This document shows, piece by piece, positions 23,001 through 35,384 of a stretch of 64,000 nucleotides of DNA; within the stretch, counting starts at the first letter, position 1, and every line of letters starts with the position of its first letter. This DNA comes from Icerya purchasi. Its lineage: Eukaryota; Arthropoda; Insecta; Hemiptera; Monophlebidae. The translations under genes and the position numbers were made by a program. The stretch spans positions 41,230,944-41,294,943 of the forward strand of contig CM077115.1 in assembly GCA_039619475.1 (NCBI GenBank), written 5' to 3'. Below the pieces are notes generated by a model. It saw only the letters and a list, made by a program, of their open reading frames with translations. It made no database searches and was not told where the DNA came from.

Positions 23001-24620
23001 GGGGGGGGTAAAGTTAATTTCGGTAAAAAAAAAAGGCTTATTTTCAATAATTTTTCTTTATGCTCCAGTAAATGCAAATATATTTTATTAAATGTAATAC
23101 AATAAAGTAACATTTGAACAATATTTTCAGAAATTTTAAATAAGAAATATTAAAAAATAAGCCGTTAGCAGCAAATCTTCGAAGAAGCCTCAAAAAAAAG
23201 TTGTTTTGCGGTGGACACTATATCTCACCACTGTTTATCTGAAATCAAAAAAATCAAAATGCTACTGATAGTTAATCATTTTCTTGAAGTAACGCTGGGA
23301 GGATTTTTTTTTTTTTGATTTTTTAATTTTTGTTAAAACTTGGAAGTCAAAAAAGGCGATTTTCACCATCAAAATCGACAAATTTTTTATTGTAAAATAA
23401 GTAATAATTAAAACAAAAAAAAAAACCCTCCCAGCGTTACCTCGTAATTGATGTGCAGAAACACTGTACAAAATTTCAAAAGAATCGATGAATTAGTTTT
23501 CGAGTTACAGTGTCCACCACGGACTTTAAAAATGTCAAGTGCGAGAAAAAGGCTTTAAAGTTTTGTGTACAAAAAAATTTGACTTAAACATCGGTACGCG
23601 AGTGTTTCTTCTAATATACTTATTCAGAGTCACCCATAAAGCTCATAAAGCTCACAACTTTCAGCTGTAAAATCTAAGGCAGCTTTTTGCTCTTGTCGAC
23701 GTAGAATTCTGCCTTCTTTACTTTCAAGTGCAGCTTGTTGCTCCACTCTGTTTATGCTCGTTCAATCTACCATGCCTGTCCATTCATGAGAACTTTACCC
23801 TGTACTGATGCTTATCTCTTGCATAAATCAGAGCAAAGCAAAACAGCCCTCATTCAACATACATGAAGCCATATGAGCTGTGATTTCAACAACCGTTGAG
23901 GTACCCCTCAGTGATTTTGGGGTAATTTTCCAAATGAGTTGATTCAAAATCTCACTGTTGTTTTGAGTGAATCCTCCAAGATATCGCTGCAGAAGTGCCC
24001 CCTTACTCAAGTCTTCATATATCGGTTTAATTCCTTCAGAAACGTCACTTGGAAGTGCAGTGTAACTGTGTTTGAATTACTTCAGGGCATTTGCAGCTGC
24101 AGCTTTCTGCCGTTCATACCACGAGTCTTGGCCGCTCAGGCATTTGTCGTGCTGCGGTTTCTCGTCCATCGAACAGTAATGGTAGTAAGTAGCCCAAATG
24201 GCACAAAAGTATTCATTTTTTTTTTTTTGGACGATGTACCTTTTGCTTCGACATCGTCTGTCTTGCGTTTCTGTGGAGGTATTACTTTTTTTGATTGATC
24301 TAATCTGGAACTGGTACTCTTGCGATCTTCTCTGCTAATTTTTTTTCCGGCATTTTACTAATAATAAATACACAATCACAGCGAAACTAGAAAATACGAA
24401 GTTCAAAAGAGCACGAAACAGCTTCCAGGTAGCCGCGCTACGTAGCTGCCCAATAGGTGTTCAAAACCGGAGCGGAGCACCGCTCACTCAAAACTCTATA
24501 CGTCCGTTAATTTTGTTGCGATTGATTTCAAATTTTGACACAATAATCTTGAAATGTTGTACATTCATATAAGCAAATAAAACAAAAATGCAAAAAAAAA
24601 GTTTAAAAACTTTACCCCCC
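23001..24620 (-). mobile_element. Mutator-like DNA transposon relic with transposase fragment
   Basis: The ends are inverted: GGGGGGTAAAGTT at about 23001-23015 and AACTTTACCCCCC at about 24608-24620. The minus strand carries pieces of an arthropod Mutator-like transposase. 'MPEKKLAEKIARVPVP' is near 24350. A segment with 'SMDEKPQHDKCLSGQDSWY' is near 24180-24130. 'KPIYEDLSKGALLQRYLGG' lies near 24030, followed by 'FTQNNSEILNQLIWKITPK' at about 23980-23920. The last two correspond to the conserved 'CLHG-x-TQN-x-NES-x-N-x-x-IW' block; here the Cys-His pair is lost and ILN replaces the usual Ser-Asn pattern. Frameshifts and stops show it is dead. Nested inverted repeats lie in the 3' part (23209/23511 and 23288/23428). 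A target duplication is not evident. Confidence 0.7.
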
Positions 24621-25299
24621 TTAAGCAATTGGTTTCATACTCACGCGTGTTCTAAAAAAAACAAAGACGTTTAAGATATAAGCATTTTTCAACGTACCTT
24701 GCTAAGTATTATAATTCGTTATTAATTTATTAATTAGTAACCAGCAAGATGTGCGAACATTTAATATTTAACTTCCGACGACAGATTTTTTGAAATTTCT
24801 AACCGAGCGTATTATTAGCGATGTTACACGTAACTAAATTTAAAAAAAAAAAATAAAGAGCAGCAACATTAAGATTTTTTCAGAAGAACAACTAATAAAA
24901 TTAAAAAGCCATTTGTCTTTATTGATGAGTGCTTAAATTTTAATTACACTAGATACAAAGTTTTAAATTTCAGTCTGACTAGCGATCATACAGTCCCGTA
25001 GAGGTCTATAAAAATTCCGCGATAAGCACGATAAATGTTCTTGCCTTCCTTATTAGAGCGAATAGTTGCGACGAATCCGCTATTACTCGATTATCACGCA
25101 ATAATGTGTCGGAGGAATAGATTTTTCTGTAATTCCAAACAATCTCGTTTTTCTAGTTTGCACCAAACGCTTCTTTCAAATCGTTCCTAAGTTATTTCAT
25201 TCAGTCCTACACACTTTGCGAGCAGATTGATAATAAGGAGTTTCCGTAAAGAAACATAAGAAATATAAACGAGTTTTAAAATATTCCGAAAATATATGT

Positions 25300-25305
<6 letters not shown>
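24621..25305. other. No gene seen; non-coding
   Basis: AT-rich sequence without sustained ORFs or obvious repeats. Confidence 0.4.
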
Positions 25306-25377
<72 letters not shown>

Positions 25378-26295
25378 TAGATGACCTGGCGAACTTCGTA
25401 CCGCTACAGAAACAATAAATTTTGTGTTAACTTATTAGCTGCATTAAATTTAGTTTTTTATTAAGATGAAATTAATACTCAAAATGAATTAAATTCAATA
25501 AATGTGAAAAAACCAAAAAGACAAATATTTTAATTACATTGAAAAGTTTTAATTACGTGTGGCAGCAAGGTATTACTCTCCTTAATAACAAAAATCAGTA
25601 TGAATTTATAATAAAAATTTGAAGTAAATCACTTTGGAAATATGTTTTTTCGGGTTATGTCATCAGCTAATAACACAGAGCACACACTCAATTAATATAC
25701 TTTTTAATAAAGTGTGTATACTCCATGCAGTTAACTGATGATGAACTATACACGAAAAAAAACGTGTTTCTAATGATCGCTAATTTCTTAAAGTAAATTT
25801 ATACCGATTTTTAAGACTCCGTACGGACTATAAAATACGGAATCCCAATACGATAGTTCAGAAACTACAAAAATATTTATTTCTATGATAGTTTGGAAAC
25901 AGTTTGACTTATCGCAATTGGATCATAAATTACAATTAAACTTCTATTTGTGACAATTTACAACTTTAAACTGAGCGATTACCTTGGAAAACCGTCTAGA
26001 ATATATAATATCGAATTTAGAACGACCTCAAAAATACCCTTAAAAAATCGTAATTCGTCACCAGATAACTCCTTAAAAGCGAAATTCAAAATATAAAACA
26101 AAACACAAATTCAAAAATTACGGTTAAAAAATTATTTAAACCCCCTTTTGGACCGAAGACAGCAAAAAAAAATGAATTTTCTTCATAAATATTTTTTCTA
26201 CTTCGTCCTTTGCTATTCGGAGCGCAGACAAATTCAATAAATCAAAGATCATAAAAATCGGTCCAGCCATCTTTGGTGTAACTCTAATCCGACTT

Positions 26296-26346
<51 letters not shown>

Positions 26347-26720
26347 TATGGAATTCAGAACGACCTCAAAAATCACCCTTAAAAATTCATAACTCATTAC
26401 CCGATAACCCTTTAAAAGCGAAATTCAAAATATAAAACAAAACACAAGAGCCCTTTCATGAAATTCAAAACTTACGGATAAAAAATTATTTAAACCCTCC
26501 TTTTGAACCAAAAACGGCAAAAAGAAATGAATTTTCTTCATAAATTTGTAAAAACATTTTGTAGTAGACCGAATTGTGAATCTAAACCATTCTCGAATCC
26601 ACTCGAACACACACACAAAAAATTTCATCAAAATCGGTCCAGCCGTTTAGGAAGAGTTCAGTCACATACACACGCACAGAAGAATTATATATATAAAGAT
26701 ATACATATATATATATATTA
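25306..26720. repeat. (TA)n-bounded interspersed repeat with an internal tandem partial copy
   Basis: Starts after a (TA)n tract (about 25306-25375) with ACTAGATGACCTGGCGAAC. Block 25988-26290 is repeated with high similarity at 26341-26690; both contain ACGACCTCAAAAAT, 'AAAGCGAAATTCAAAATATAAAACAAAACACAA' in part, and AAAATCGGTCCAGCC. (TA)n tracts separate them (about 26299-26343) and close the second copy (about 26686-26720). No coding capacity is visible. The layout fits a non-autonomous retroelement that repeatedly ends at TA-rich DNA. The superfamily is unresolved. Confidence 0.6.
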
Positions 26721-26757
26721 ATTACAACGTAATTCTTAGGCTACCCCCATTCGAAAA

Positions 26758-26794
26758 AATGTCCCAGAAAAATGTCCCAATTTTATGTAACACT
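26758..26794. repeat. ATGTCCC repeat, left side of the RTE insertion
   Basis: Copies of ATGTCCCAGAAAA and ATGTCCCAATTTTATGTAAC. They end with TATGTAACACT (26784-26794), the left copy of the target duplication of the LINE to the right. Confidence 0.8.
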
Positions 26795-27649
26795 TCTTCT
26801 TCTTCTTTATCCGCCGTCTCCAAATTGAAGGTTGGCGATCCACGATTGAAAATTTTCTTTTACAATGGCCCATCGGAGGAGTTGTGTAGAAGGGCAGTCG
26901 AACCAGTTGATAAGATTGTCCATCCATGAATTTTGTCGTCTTCCTCTCGATCTCTTCCCATTTATCTTTCCTTCCAAAATGACCTTCAGAATTTCGTATT
27001 TGGGGCCTCGTATGATGTGTCCGAGGTACTGTAGCTTCCGTTTTTTGATGGTAAGCATTAATTCAAGGGTCTTTCCCGTTCTTTGAAGTACCTCGATATT
27101 AGTAACTTTTTTCACCCATGATATTTTCAGAATACGCCGATAACAGTACATTTCAAATGCGGTAAACTTTTTTTCCAATGATGCATTCAGGGTCCAGCTC
27201 TCGCAACCATAAAGCAAAATAGAGAAGATGTAACACCTTAGCAGTCTGATTCGAAGTTCGAGCCTCAGGTCTTGATGGGTGAATAAGCTTTTCATTTTGG
27301 TGAGAGCTCTTCTAGCTTGCTCAATCCTGCTGCGTATTTCCGGAGTTGATGTACAGTTTTCCTCTAGTATACTTCCTAGGTATTTAATGCACTGAATTTG
27401 TTCAATCGTTTCTCCCTTTATCTTGATTTTGCATCTGATTTGGTTTTTGATTTTTGAAAAAACAATCACTTTTGTTTTGGAGATGTTCACTTTTAATCCG
27501 TAACTTTGGCTTTTATCAACAATTTTATTCAACATCCGTTGTAGTTCTTTCTCGCTAGAGGCAAGAATTAAACTGTCAACCGCATATCGTAGATCATTCA
27601 GCGTGACTCCATTTACTTTAAGATTTCCCATATTATCGTTTAGTGCTTC
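26795..27649 (-). mobile_element. RTE-type LINE, 5'-truncated RT C-terminal part with trinucleotide tail
   Basis: The minus-strand ORF 27631-26807 encodes 274 residues of the end of an RTE/BovB-like reverse transcriptase. The catalytic box is degraded to 'YAVDSLILA'. Then come 'YGLKVNISKTKV', 'IKYLGSILEE', 'LLYGCESWTLN', 'KRKLQYLGHIIRG' and 'KRSRGRRQNSWMDNL'. The frame is unbroken over this length, so the copy is quite young. The 3' end is a (GAA)n tail (plus-strand TTCTTCTTCTTC at 26794-26806) and not poly(A), typical of RTE. An exact 11-bp target duplication, TATGTAACACT, flanks it at 26784-26794 and 27650-27660. It landed inside a pre-existing ATGTCCC repeat array. Confidence 0.88.
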
Positions 27650-27660
27650 TATGTAACACT

Positions 27661-28060
27661 AAATGTCCCAATTTTATGTAACGCTAAATGTCCCAAAAAA
27701 ATGTCCCAGAAAAATGTCCCAATTTTATGTAACGTTTGTTATATTTTGTAGGATTTTTGTTATTGTTATTTAAAAAATGTCACAATTTTATGTAATGAAA
27801 TATGTAACGAAAAATTTAACGAAAAAATGTCTTAATTTTATATAACGGAAGGTAAATGTTGGAATAGGATTTTTGTGGTTATGTTATTTTTTGTGTGTGT
27901 TAATGCCAGTAAGAATTACGTTGTAAATTTTGATCATTTTATACAAAGTATAGAAGAGAAAGAGACAGAAATGAAAGCAAGAGGGGTCAAGGGGCACAGC
28001 CCCTTGCGAGGCCAAAATGGCCGAGTTTATATATATATATATATACTGCTTGTATGAAAT
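27661..28060. repeat. ATGTCCC/ATGTAACG repeat block ending in two palindromes and (TA)n
   Basis: Degenerating copies of ATGTCCCAATTTTATGTAACG continue from 27661 to about 27850. Further right, CAAGGGGCACAGCCCCTTG and GGCCAAAATGGCC form two adjacent hairpins (about 27988-28024) just before (TA)n at 28028-28046. The block looks like one end of an unclassified transposable element. Confidence 0.55.
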
Positions 28061-30089
28061 AGCGTAACAATTCTAAAATAAACGTAAATATTATTGTTAG
28101 CGGGACAAGTTTGTGATAAATTATAATCGGTAGTTGTTGTCGAGACCGAAAGTTTGTAGTTAGTTTATGTATGAAGAAGCGCAAAAAGATAATCGGACAA
28201 GCAAATAAGTCTCTATATTCCTATATGCTTTATTTGTGCCATTAATGTACCCGACACCACGTCGAAACAAAGACCGAACGACAGTTATCCACAGATAATT
28301 TGCACATAAAAAATAATGAAATAGCTAATAACATGCGTACGTGTAGAACGATAATCGCGTTTTAAACATTATACATTACTTTCCCCAAAACACGTGGTAT
28401 CATTCTGTATATAAGCAATCCAACAAGGGCTGTGCTTGGAAAAAATGGCTACTCCATTTATGGTTTGGCGTTAGATAGTGAAAACTAATTTTAATATAAT
28501 ATTTTAAATATTTCATAAAAAAATAATGAAATAGTTAAAATTTAAACTGAAATTAGACATTTAAAAAAATAAAGTAATGAGCTACTGAAATTTACTAATT
28601 TGAAATAAGTGTAGGTGGAGAGAAGATATGAAAGAAACAAATGTACGATAACATTAAGTATTTTAATTTTCACATAGCGAGAAAACGAAAGAAACTGAGA
28701 CATGTTGACAATTGCCTCGAGTCTGCTCAGATGGCAATTGAAAAATAAGTGGTATTTTCAATGAGAGAAAGTATTCAATTATAGAGAAATCTATCAAAAA
28801 ATTATAAACGATTAAAATAAGTATATTATTGTATACAATTTCTCTAGTTGTTTGCGCTTTGTATATTTCTAATTACATTTAAATAGTTTAAAATCATTCA
28901 AACTGCTTTTTTTTTTTTTCGATGAAATAAAACTGTTTAAAATTAATATCGATAATTTGATGCAAATTAGTTTCGTGAGTAATGAATATGGTTATTTTTT
29001 TATTTCACTTTAAACGATTGCTCATATCGGTGGCGGAGGCGAAAATTTATTACGGGGTTGGTGGGGGTGCCCTCTCTCGCGTATTTATATCGATTTTTTA
29101 AAACGTTTTTACAAATATAAAAGCGAAAAAAAAATCTCGCATTCAATTTTGTATTAGCTGTTTCGTTTCTTCTATTTTTCTGTTCGAATCGAAATCTAAC
29201 CTTTTTGTTCTTATTTTTAACGTTATCTTTCAGGAAGCTATATAACATAAGAAATTAATTTTCTACTTAAGCGGCTTAGGGGGTCAAATCAAAGTAGAAC
29301 CGATAAAAGATTAAATGAATTACCGCATAAATACCGAATTTAGTGGCTGATAGTTTAGGATGTATAAAGAAATTTAAAATTATGAAAGTGTATACGTACG
29401 GGAAACAGTTTAAAATCAATCAACACTGTCAACTGCGAGTCGTGGTGTATGGAATTATCGAAGCGTATTTATTTTTGGTAATTACCTAGAAGCAGAAATT
29501 GGATAAATCATAGAAGTAAGCTTAATTAAATGAAACACTACACCGTTCTATGTTTGTAAATCGATTTATTTAAAGTGTTACCTAGAAAAGTGTGTTTGCA
29601 CTTTTAATGATTTTTTGTTTATTTAAATAACAAATTAAATACTTTATTAAAGTATAAATACGAGTGATAAATTCTCTATTTTATTTTAATTTAACAAAGT
29701 TTTGTTTTTAAGAGATTCATTATTTAACGAATATTTTGTTTAATTTTAAGAATTCCGGTGTGTAAGGTATTAACTAACGGGCTCCCTCATATTTAACAGA
29801 GGCAGATCCACGAGGGAGGGAAATAGGGTATATCCCTTCCCCCAAAAAACCAAAACCTCGATGAAAAAATTTGTTACAACAGAGAGAAACTTAATTTATG
29901 CCATAAAAGATTTGTGTATAAAAATGTTACAACATATGGATTTAATAATTAATACTTAATACCGTGTTCTAGTAAAACTATTAATGTTAACGTTTTTATT
30001 CTGTTTTAAACGCAACTGTCGTCGATGTTTTGTCCATTTTTTTAAATTTTTATTTTATAATTTTAATTAAAAATAGAGTTCAATAAGAA

Positions 30090-30120
<31 letters not shown>

Positions 30121-30678
30121 AACTTGCTCACGAACAAAGAGAATCCGGTTACTAACAAAAGTAAAAAATAAGTGAAGTCTAATAAAAATACTACATATTT
30201 CTATTCTTTCTAGTAATTTACTATTCAAATTCTAACTTGCCATTTCAGCTACAATTTTATAATTTCGTTTTATTTTTCACCCCTAAAAATAGAAAAAAAT
30301 TTAAATTAAACTGTAATAATTAAATGTATTTTTAAAATATTTTTAAATTTCTAAGGAGGTCGCTATTTAATTTTCTTTACGAATACTTTAGTTGTAACTT
30401 TCCTTTAGATAATATATTTCAAGTATAATCCTTTCTATTTATTTATATACTTTCTGAATTCATTTTATATTGTTCTTTTTCGTTTTTATCATAAATTTTT
30501 TCCTTTATCGAAATTTAAATATCAATTTTATGTAAATTCAGTTTTTTATTTTTGGAAATTCAAGCGGATTCTTAATTTGTTTTTGTTTGTGGAGTTGTGC
30601 GTACGATTGTATGTCAAGTTAATTTCATTTTAATTTTTTTTGTCTTACAGAAGTACCGGAGAAATATATATATATGTA
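28061..30678. other. No gene seen; AT-rich; orphan hAT-like end near 29805
   Basis: CAGAGGCAGATCCACGAGGG near 29802 resembles a hAT terminus, but no partner end was found. (TA)n at about 30090-30117. Short ORFs (for example 29000-29248 minus) have no recognisable content. Confidence 0.4.
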
Positions 30679-31014
30679 TAGGGTCGTATCTAGGGGGGGG
30701 TCCAAGTTCACACCCTCCGAAATGTCTGCGAAATTATAACTGCTTGAATTAAATAGACCGAAATTCAGAATAAATTTATTTCTTTTCAATTTTTGACGAA
30801 GGAAAAGAAAATTGAAATTTTTATGAATTCTATGTAAACGCAATTTTTTATTTGTTTTTATTGTAGTGTTCAAATATTGCATGTACAACAACTGACTACA
30901 AGTCTTTAGTGTACTATTTATAAAGAAATATACATATTTCATAATACACACACACACAATTTATAAAAATATTTTCGTAACTCCTTCCTAAATTTTGGTC
31001 CAGATACGGTCATG
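30679..31014. mobile_element. Possible hAT-like MITE, 336 bp
   Basis: The left end reads TAGGGTCGTATCTAGGGGG; the right end in reverse reads CATGACCGTATCTGGACC. They share CGTATCTRG at the same offset. Flanking octamers TATATGTA (30671-30678) and TACATATA (31015-31022) match at 6 of 8 positions, so a decayed 8-bp target duplication is possible. No transposase. Confidence 0.45.
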
Positions 31015-34000
31015 TACATATATATAAATAAGTGTGTGTGTGTGCGTGTATTTTCATCGGCAAATTGTAATTCGGATACTTTGGTTGGAATGAACTCTTA
31101 AATACGTTTTCTAATTCTTCGTAATAAATCGTTGCTAACGGTATTTACCTGATCTTAATATTCTTCGTTCGGGGATAATTTAGATATTTAGTATTTTCGG
31201 TTATTAGTTACACTTAATGTAAATTGATTAGCCACCAACAACAGCCGAAAAGTGCCTTAATCTTATTTACGTTAGGATTAAACACCAGTGGGGGTGGTTA
31301 TGCACATTTATTTTCTATTTATTATCCGCAATACTGCTCATTGTCTCTTCAGACAGATCGTATGCAAAAAGACAAAAAAAGTAAAAAAGAAAGATTAATT
31401 AACGTATTCGTAGCGGATGATAATTTTTTATGTTGACATTTGTTGACTGAATTATAACCATGTAAGTATGGTCCAGAATGAATATCTGAATATCGGTATT
31501 ATACAAATTTTCGGCCGAAATATGTTTAAAAACTATTATTATTATTATTATTATAATGACTGGTGTTTCCTTCACGGTGATTGCTATTATCTGTGTTAGC
31601 GTAAATGCAATGATTTATATCGGTACTTATCTGTGGTAATGCTTCGCGATCGAGTCGACCATACTGATAAATCTCGGATAGAATATTATTTATCATTTAA
31701 CAATTATAAAATAAGGAAGCGATTGTTACAGCGAATTCACTGAAAGGTCTCCTTCCTTTCCGTTTCGGGCGAAATGATTTCTCATCGGTGACTTTTTATT
31801 TATTTCACAGTAACACGCATAGAGTTAAATTAGGCTCGGTTAAATATCTAAGAGAAATAATGAATAACCTGAACTGTGACGATTAGTAGTATAATAAAAT
31901 GCGAAGAAGACGCTAGTGTCGTCTTTTTTCTTTACAAATTAATAACTAGGATATTTAATAGTTTTTAATAATCTATATAAAAACGATCATTCGAAAATAA
32001 TAATAATAAAATAGAACTTAAGCCTTCTAACAAGGGAAAGATGTTGACGTGGTGCTTTCATTCTCTGTAAAATTTGCAACGGAAGTTTACAATAAAAGAG
32101 TTGTGACGGCTAATTGGACGAACCGATTTGGAAAACAGAATGCAGAAATAAGACTGCAGTTACCTACTTATGACATTATTCCTCTCACTGTTTACATCGT
32201 ATAATTAAGTTAAAAAAAAAAAATAAATAAAGCATAGATGCTAATTAAAAAATTTTATTGCCACATTACGCTTTCGGCAGTTCGCGAGAAGTGATTTATT
32301 ATCGAGTTTTAATATTATAATTTCACTGACACGCGATGTTCTCTTATTAAAATCATCGATAATAATTGTTGCGATAAAATTAGTCTTATAAATCGTTTTG
32401 TTTAGACTATCGAATTAGCTTATGTTTAAGACGAAGTGGAATATTGTTATCACGTACCAACGTCGAAAGAGGACAGCCTCGAAAAGTGAATTTCGGTGAA
32501 AAATCGCACAAACATTTTTTTTTGACAATGTGCGATAAAATGCGTCTATTAAACAATCCAAAGTGAATTTCATCAAAGTATAGCTTGGCGTTTAGGCGGG
32601 CTAACTTTTTGAATCATTATTGATCGGTAAAACAATATGAGGGATTCTCGGATTAGATATACCGTCTTCTTCTATTTCCTAAATAAATATTACACATAAA
32701 TTTTGATGCTATTTCTTTCGAGCATTACAAAATTTGAACTATATACGTATATATATAATTTATATTTTAACTATAGAAAGGAGCTCTCTGCACCTTACCT
32801 TTTATTATGCTTTAAAAATCATAGTCGGGTTTGGAGCATTTCTTTCAGAGCATTTGCGGTCTAGCTAGATAATGCTTGATTTTTTCGCGAACTAAAAAAA
32901 ACTAAAGGAACATTTGAAAATCTGTTCTAGAAATGGATTTTGCTTTTTATTTCTTATTTTTACTCGTATTTGAAATAAACTGGCGAATTTTCAATCCACG
33001 TAGTGTCTCTCATCTCGAAATTGTACAAGAGAATGGGTGACTTAAGAATATACAGATGAACAACCTTCAACAATAACAGCAAAGGTCGGAACTTCCCTGT
33101 TTTACATTTAAACAGAACCGCAACCGGATTAAAAATAAAAATACTCGAAAATGCTATACTTCCAAAAGTAAATATAATAATGTCGAAAAGATTATAGTTT
33201 ATCATTTTTTAATAAGAAGTACGCTGTGTTTTGTTTATTTTCACATTGGGAAACTAGAAATGAGAAGCGTACGAATATACAGAAAAGCATTGTAAAAATA
33301 CAAGTGCAACACGTACATACAAAGAAAACGGAGGTACTTTTGTTGTCGTCAAGGTCCTAATAAAATCTACGTAATTCCACATTTTGTCGTCATTATTAAT
33401 ATTAATTTCAACGAACCGTATTAATTTAGTTCTACTTTATTCAGCTTCTTGTTACTTCGTACTAGTATTTTAAATTAAGCATATTTATGTTGATTCTAAA
33501 AGATGAGAGTTTAACATAATATTGACTCTCAGATATACGGAAAGTGAGAGATTCATTGAATGTCTTAGGTAAACAGTTTGAGAAATACAGGGTGGAAAGA
33601 GAACTACGTAAAAAAAAATCATTTGCACATATAATTCACACTAAGGAGAATACCCGAGTAAGGTGCATCTCTTTATCAATGGTAGTACAGTTGGAATATT
33701 TAAAAAGCGGTGAAAAGTTTTGCGTTAATAAATAGAAGTGGTTTGCCGCTTGAACTATAAGCGCCATCTATCGGCGATAGTTAAAACGTTACACGTCTTC
33801 AATTAATACTAGTATTTGACGTGAGATAGCGCTTCAAAAAATTCTTCGACCATTTTCGAAAATAATTTGGCTCCGTTACAGAAGTAAAAGCTCGAAAAGG
33901 AGGTGGAAAAAAGTCTGATGCAAATAAAACTACATTATTGCGATCCTCTTGGCAATCTACGCTATAAATTATATTTTCTCGATGATATTCGATCAATATT

Positions 34001-35200
34001 TTTCATAACATTTATGCTTATTTAGACAGGCTCGCGAGCGGAAGATTGTCGAACGGCGAAGAGGTGGTTGGGACTTTTTACGTCTGTAACTGATAATTTT
34101 AAAACTTCAATGCATCATACAAAGTAGTAATTTATGTATTTTCGTTGAAATTGAAAAAAAAAAAAAAGGAAACTGTTAATCAAAGGAGCTTACCGACATA
34201 ATATTGCACTCAATTGTTGGCTACCCTTAAATCATCCGAAGGTTTTTTTAAATTCTTAGTCCAGTCCATTTTTCTTCCTTCTAAGAGCAGCTGTAATAAC
34301 TCGTATTTATCATTTCTAGTTATATCACCGAGATATGCCGTTTTTCTTTCCTTTAGATTAGTAATCACCGTCTTTTTTCATTCTCTGTGATACTTCTTTA
34401 TTAATTTATTTGAAAACTTCGTCTACCCGCGATAATATTTTCAATATTCTTCCGTATAATAGGAGCTACATTTGGAATGTCTGCAGTTCCGAGAGCTTTC
34501 AGTGCTGGAGGGGCTTGCGTACATCACGGAAATCGAGAGCCATGTTGCCGTTAGTAGCCGCCCAAGCAGATCAGTTTTGATAGAGATGTCAGACAAAGCG
34601 TATTCCAACTTCAAATAACCGCGTTAGGAACGATTTACTGATCAGCGTCTAACCACCGGGTGAAAGACCGCTACGATTATCATGTGGGAAGCAGCCACAT
34701 TAGTACTGAATACAAGCGTGTGATGTACGTGCATAGTAGAAAACTCCCAGGCGATTAATGTAACCGGCCGGGATATGGAGAAGGCAAACTACTTCGTTAA
34801 AATTCGTTTGCATATCGTACGATGAACGAAAACATAAAAATTTGATCGTGCTTGGCGATGCAACGAGTAATTATTCCGTACAGTTGTTGGAATTACCGCG
34901 GTGGTACTTAAGAATACCAATTTTTTTTATATATTAAAAAAGTTTTGGTCATAAGTGGTGTTCTAATTTAAAAAAAAAAAATGGAGATGAATATATCGTA
35001 GCGTTGATGAAAATTAAGAAAAATACTATTTTTAATTATTTCTGACTGTTCGACTATATTGCAATCATTTTACTAGTATATTGTTTCGGGTGATTGTCTC
35101 TTTAAAGTACTAGTAAATATTTAAATAAAGGCAGGACGTAAAAGGTTAATCATTTAGCATGGCACAGTGAAATGCTCAGTGGTGATGGGCGGAGTTATCG
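31015..35200. other. No recognisable gene; GC-richer unassigned patch at 34480-34910
   Basis: Intron-like AT-rich DNA. The patch 34480-34910 has more balanced composition and short ORF pieces (for example 'TEIESHVAVSSRPSRS') but no identifiable domain. A CTCF-like word (AGATGGCGCT in reverse, about 33762-33771) occurs at the end of a short ORF region. Confidence 0.35.
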
Positions 35201-35221
35201 GAGATCAGCTAATGTTCCTAT

Positions 35222-35384
35222 GTATAAAAAAAGTTTTGATAGGTACCGGGCGATTAAAACGAACTAAACCGCATGAGCTGGCTTCGGCTGTTCCTACGCA
35301 TTGACTAAAATTAACTTTCACTGCGAAAAGAGTAACTTGTAGCACTGTACTGAGTCAGCAATAGAATAATACTAAATATTCCAG
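35222..35384 (+). promoter_or_regulatory. Candidate promoter and non-coding 5' exon ending in a strong splice donor
   Basis: TATAAAAAAAG near 35222 is followed by about 130 bp without a long ORF, and then by CCAG|GTGAGT with the exon edge at 35389/35390. The donor matches the consensus closely. On the same strand the first conserved acceptor-like site of the UGT array lies at 37561-37563, upstream of UGT B. Linking them is inference. Confidence 0.3.

Noticed and set aside
23939..24298. 119-codon plus-strand ORF
   Set aside because: Antisense to the Mutator-like transposase fragments, with no similarity pattern of its own.
25732..25770. Second hammerhead core (CTGATGATGAAC...)
   Set aside because: No stem II can be formed between the CTGATGA and the following GAAA, and spacing is wrong; it is a short hairpin context only.
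29802..29825. Third hAT element (CAGAGGCAGATCCACGAGGG)
   Set aside because: Only one end was found, with no matching inverted end or target duplication.
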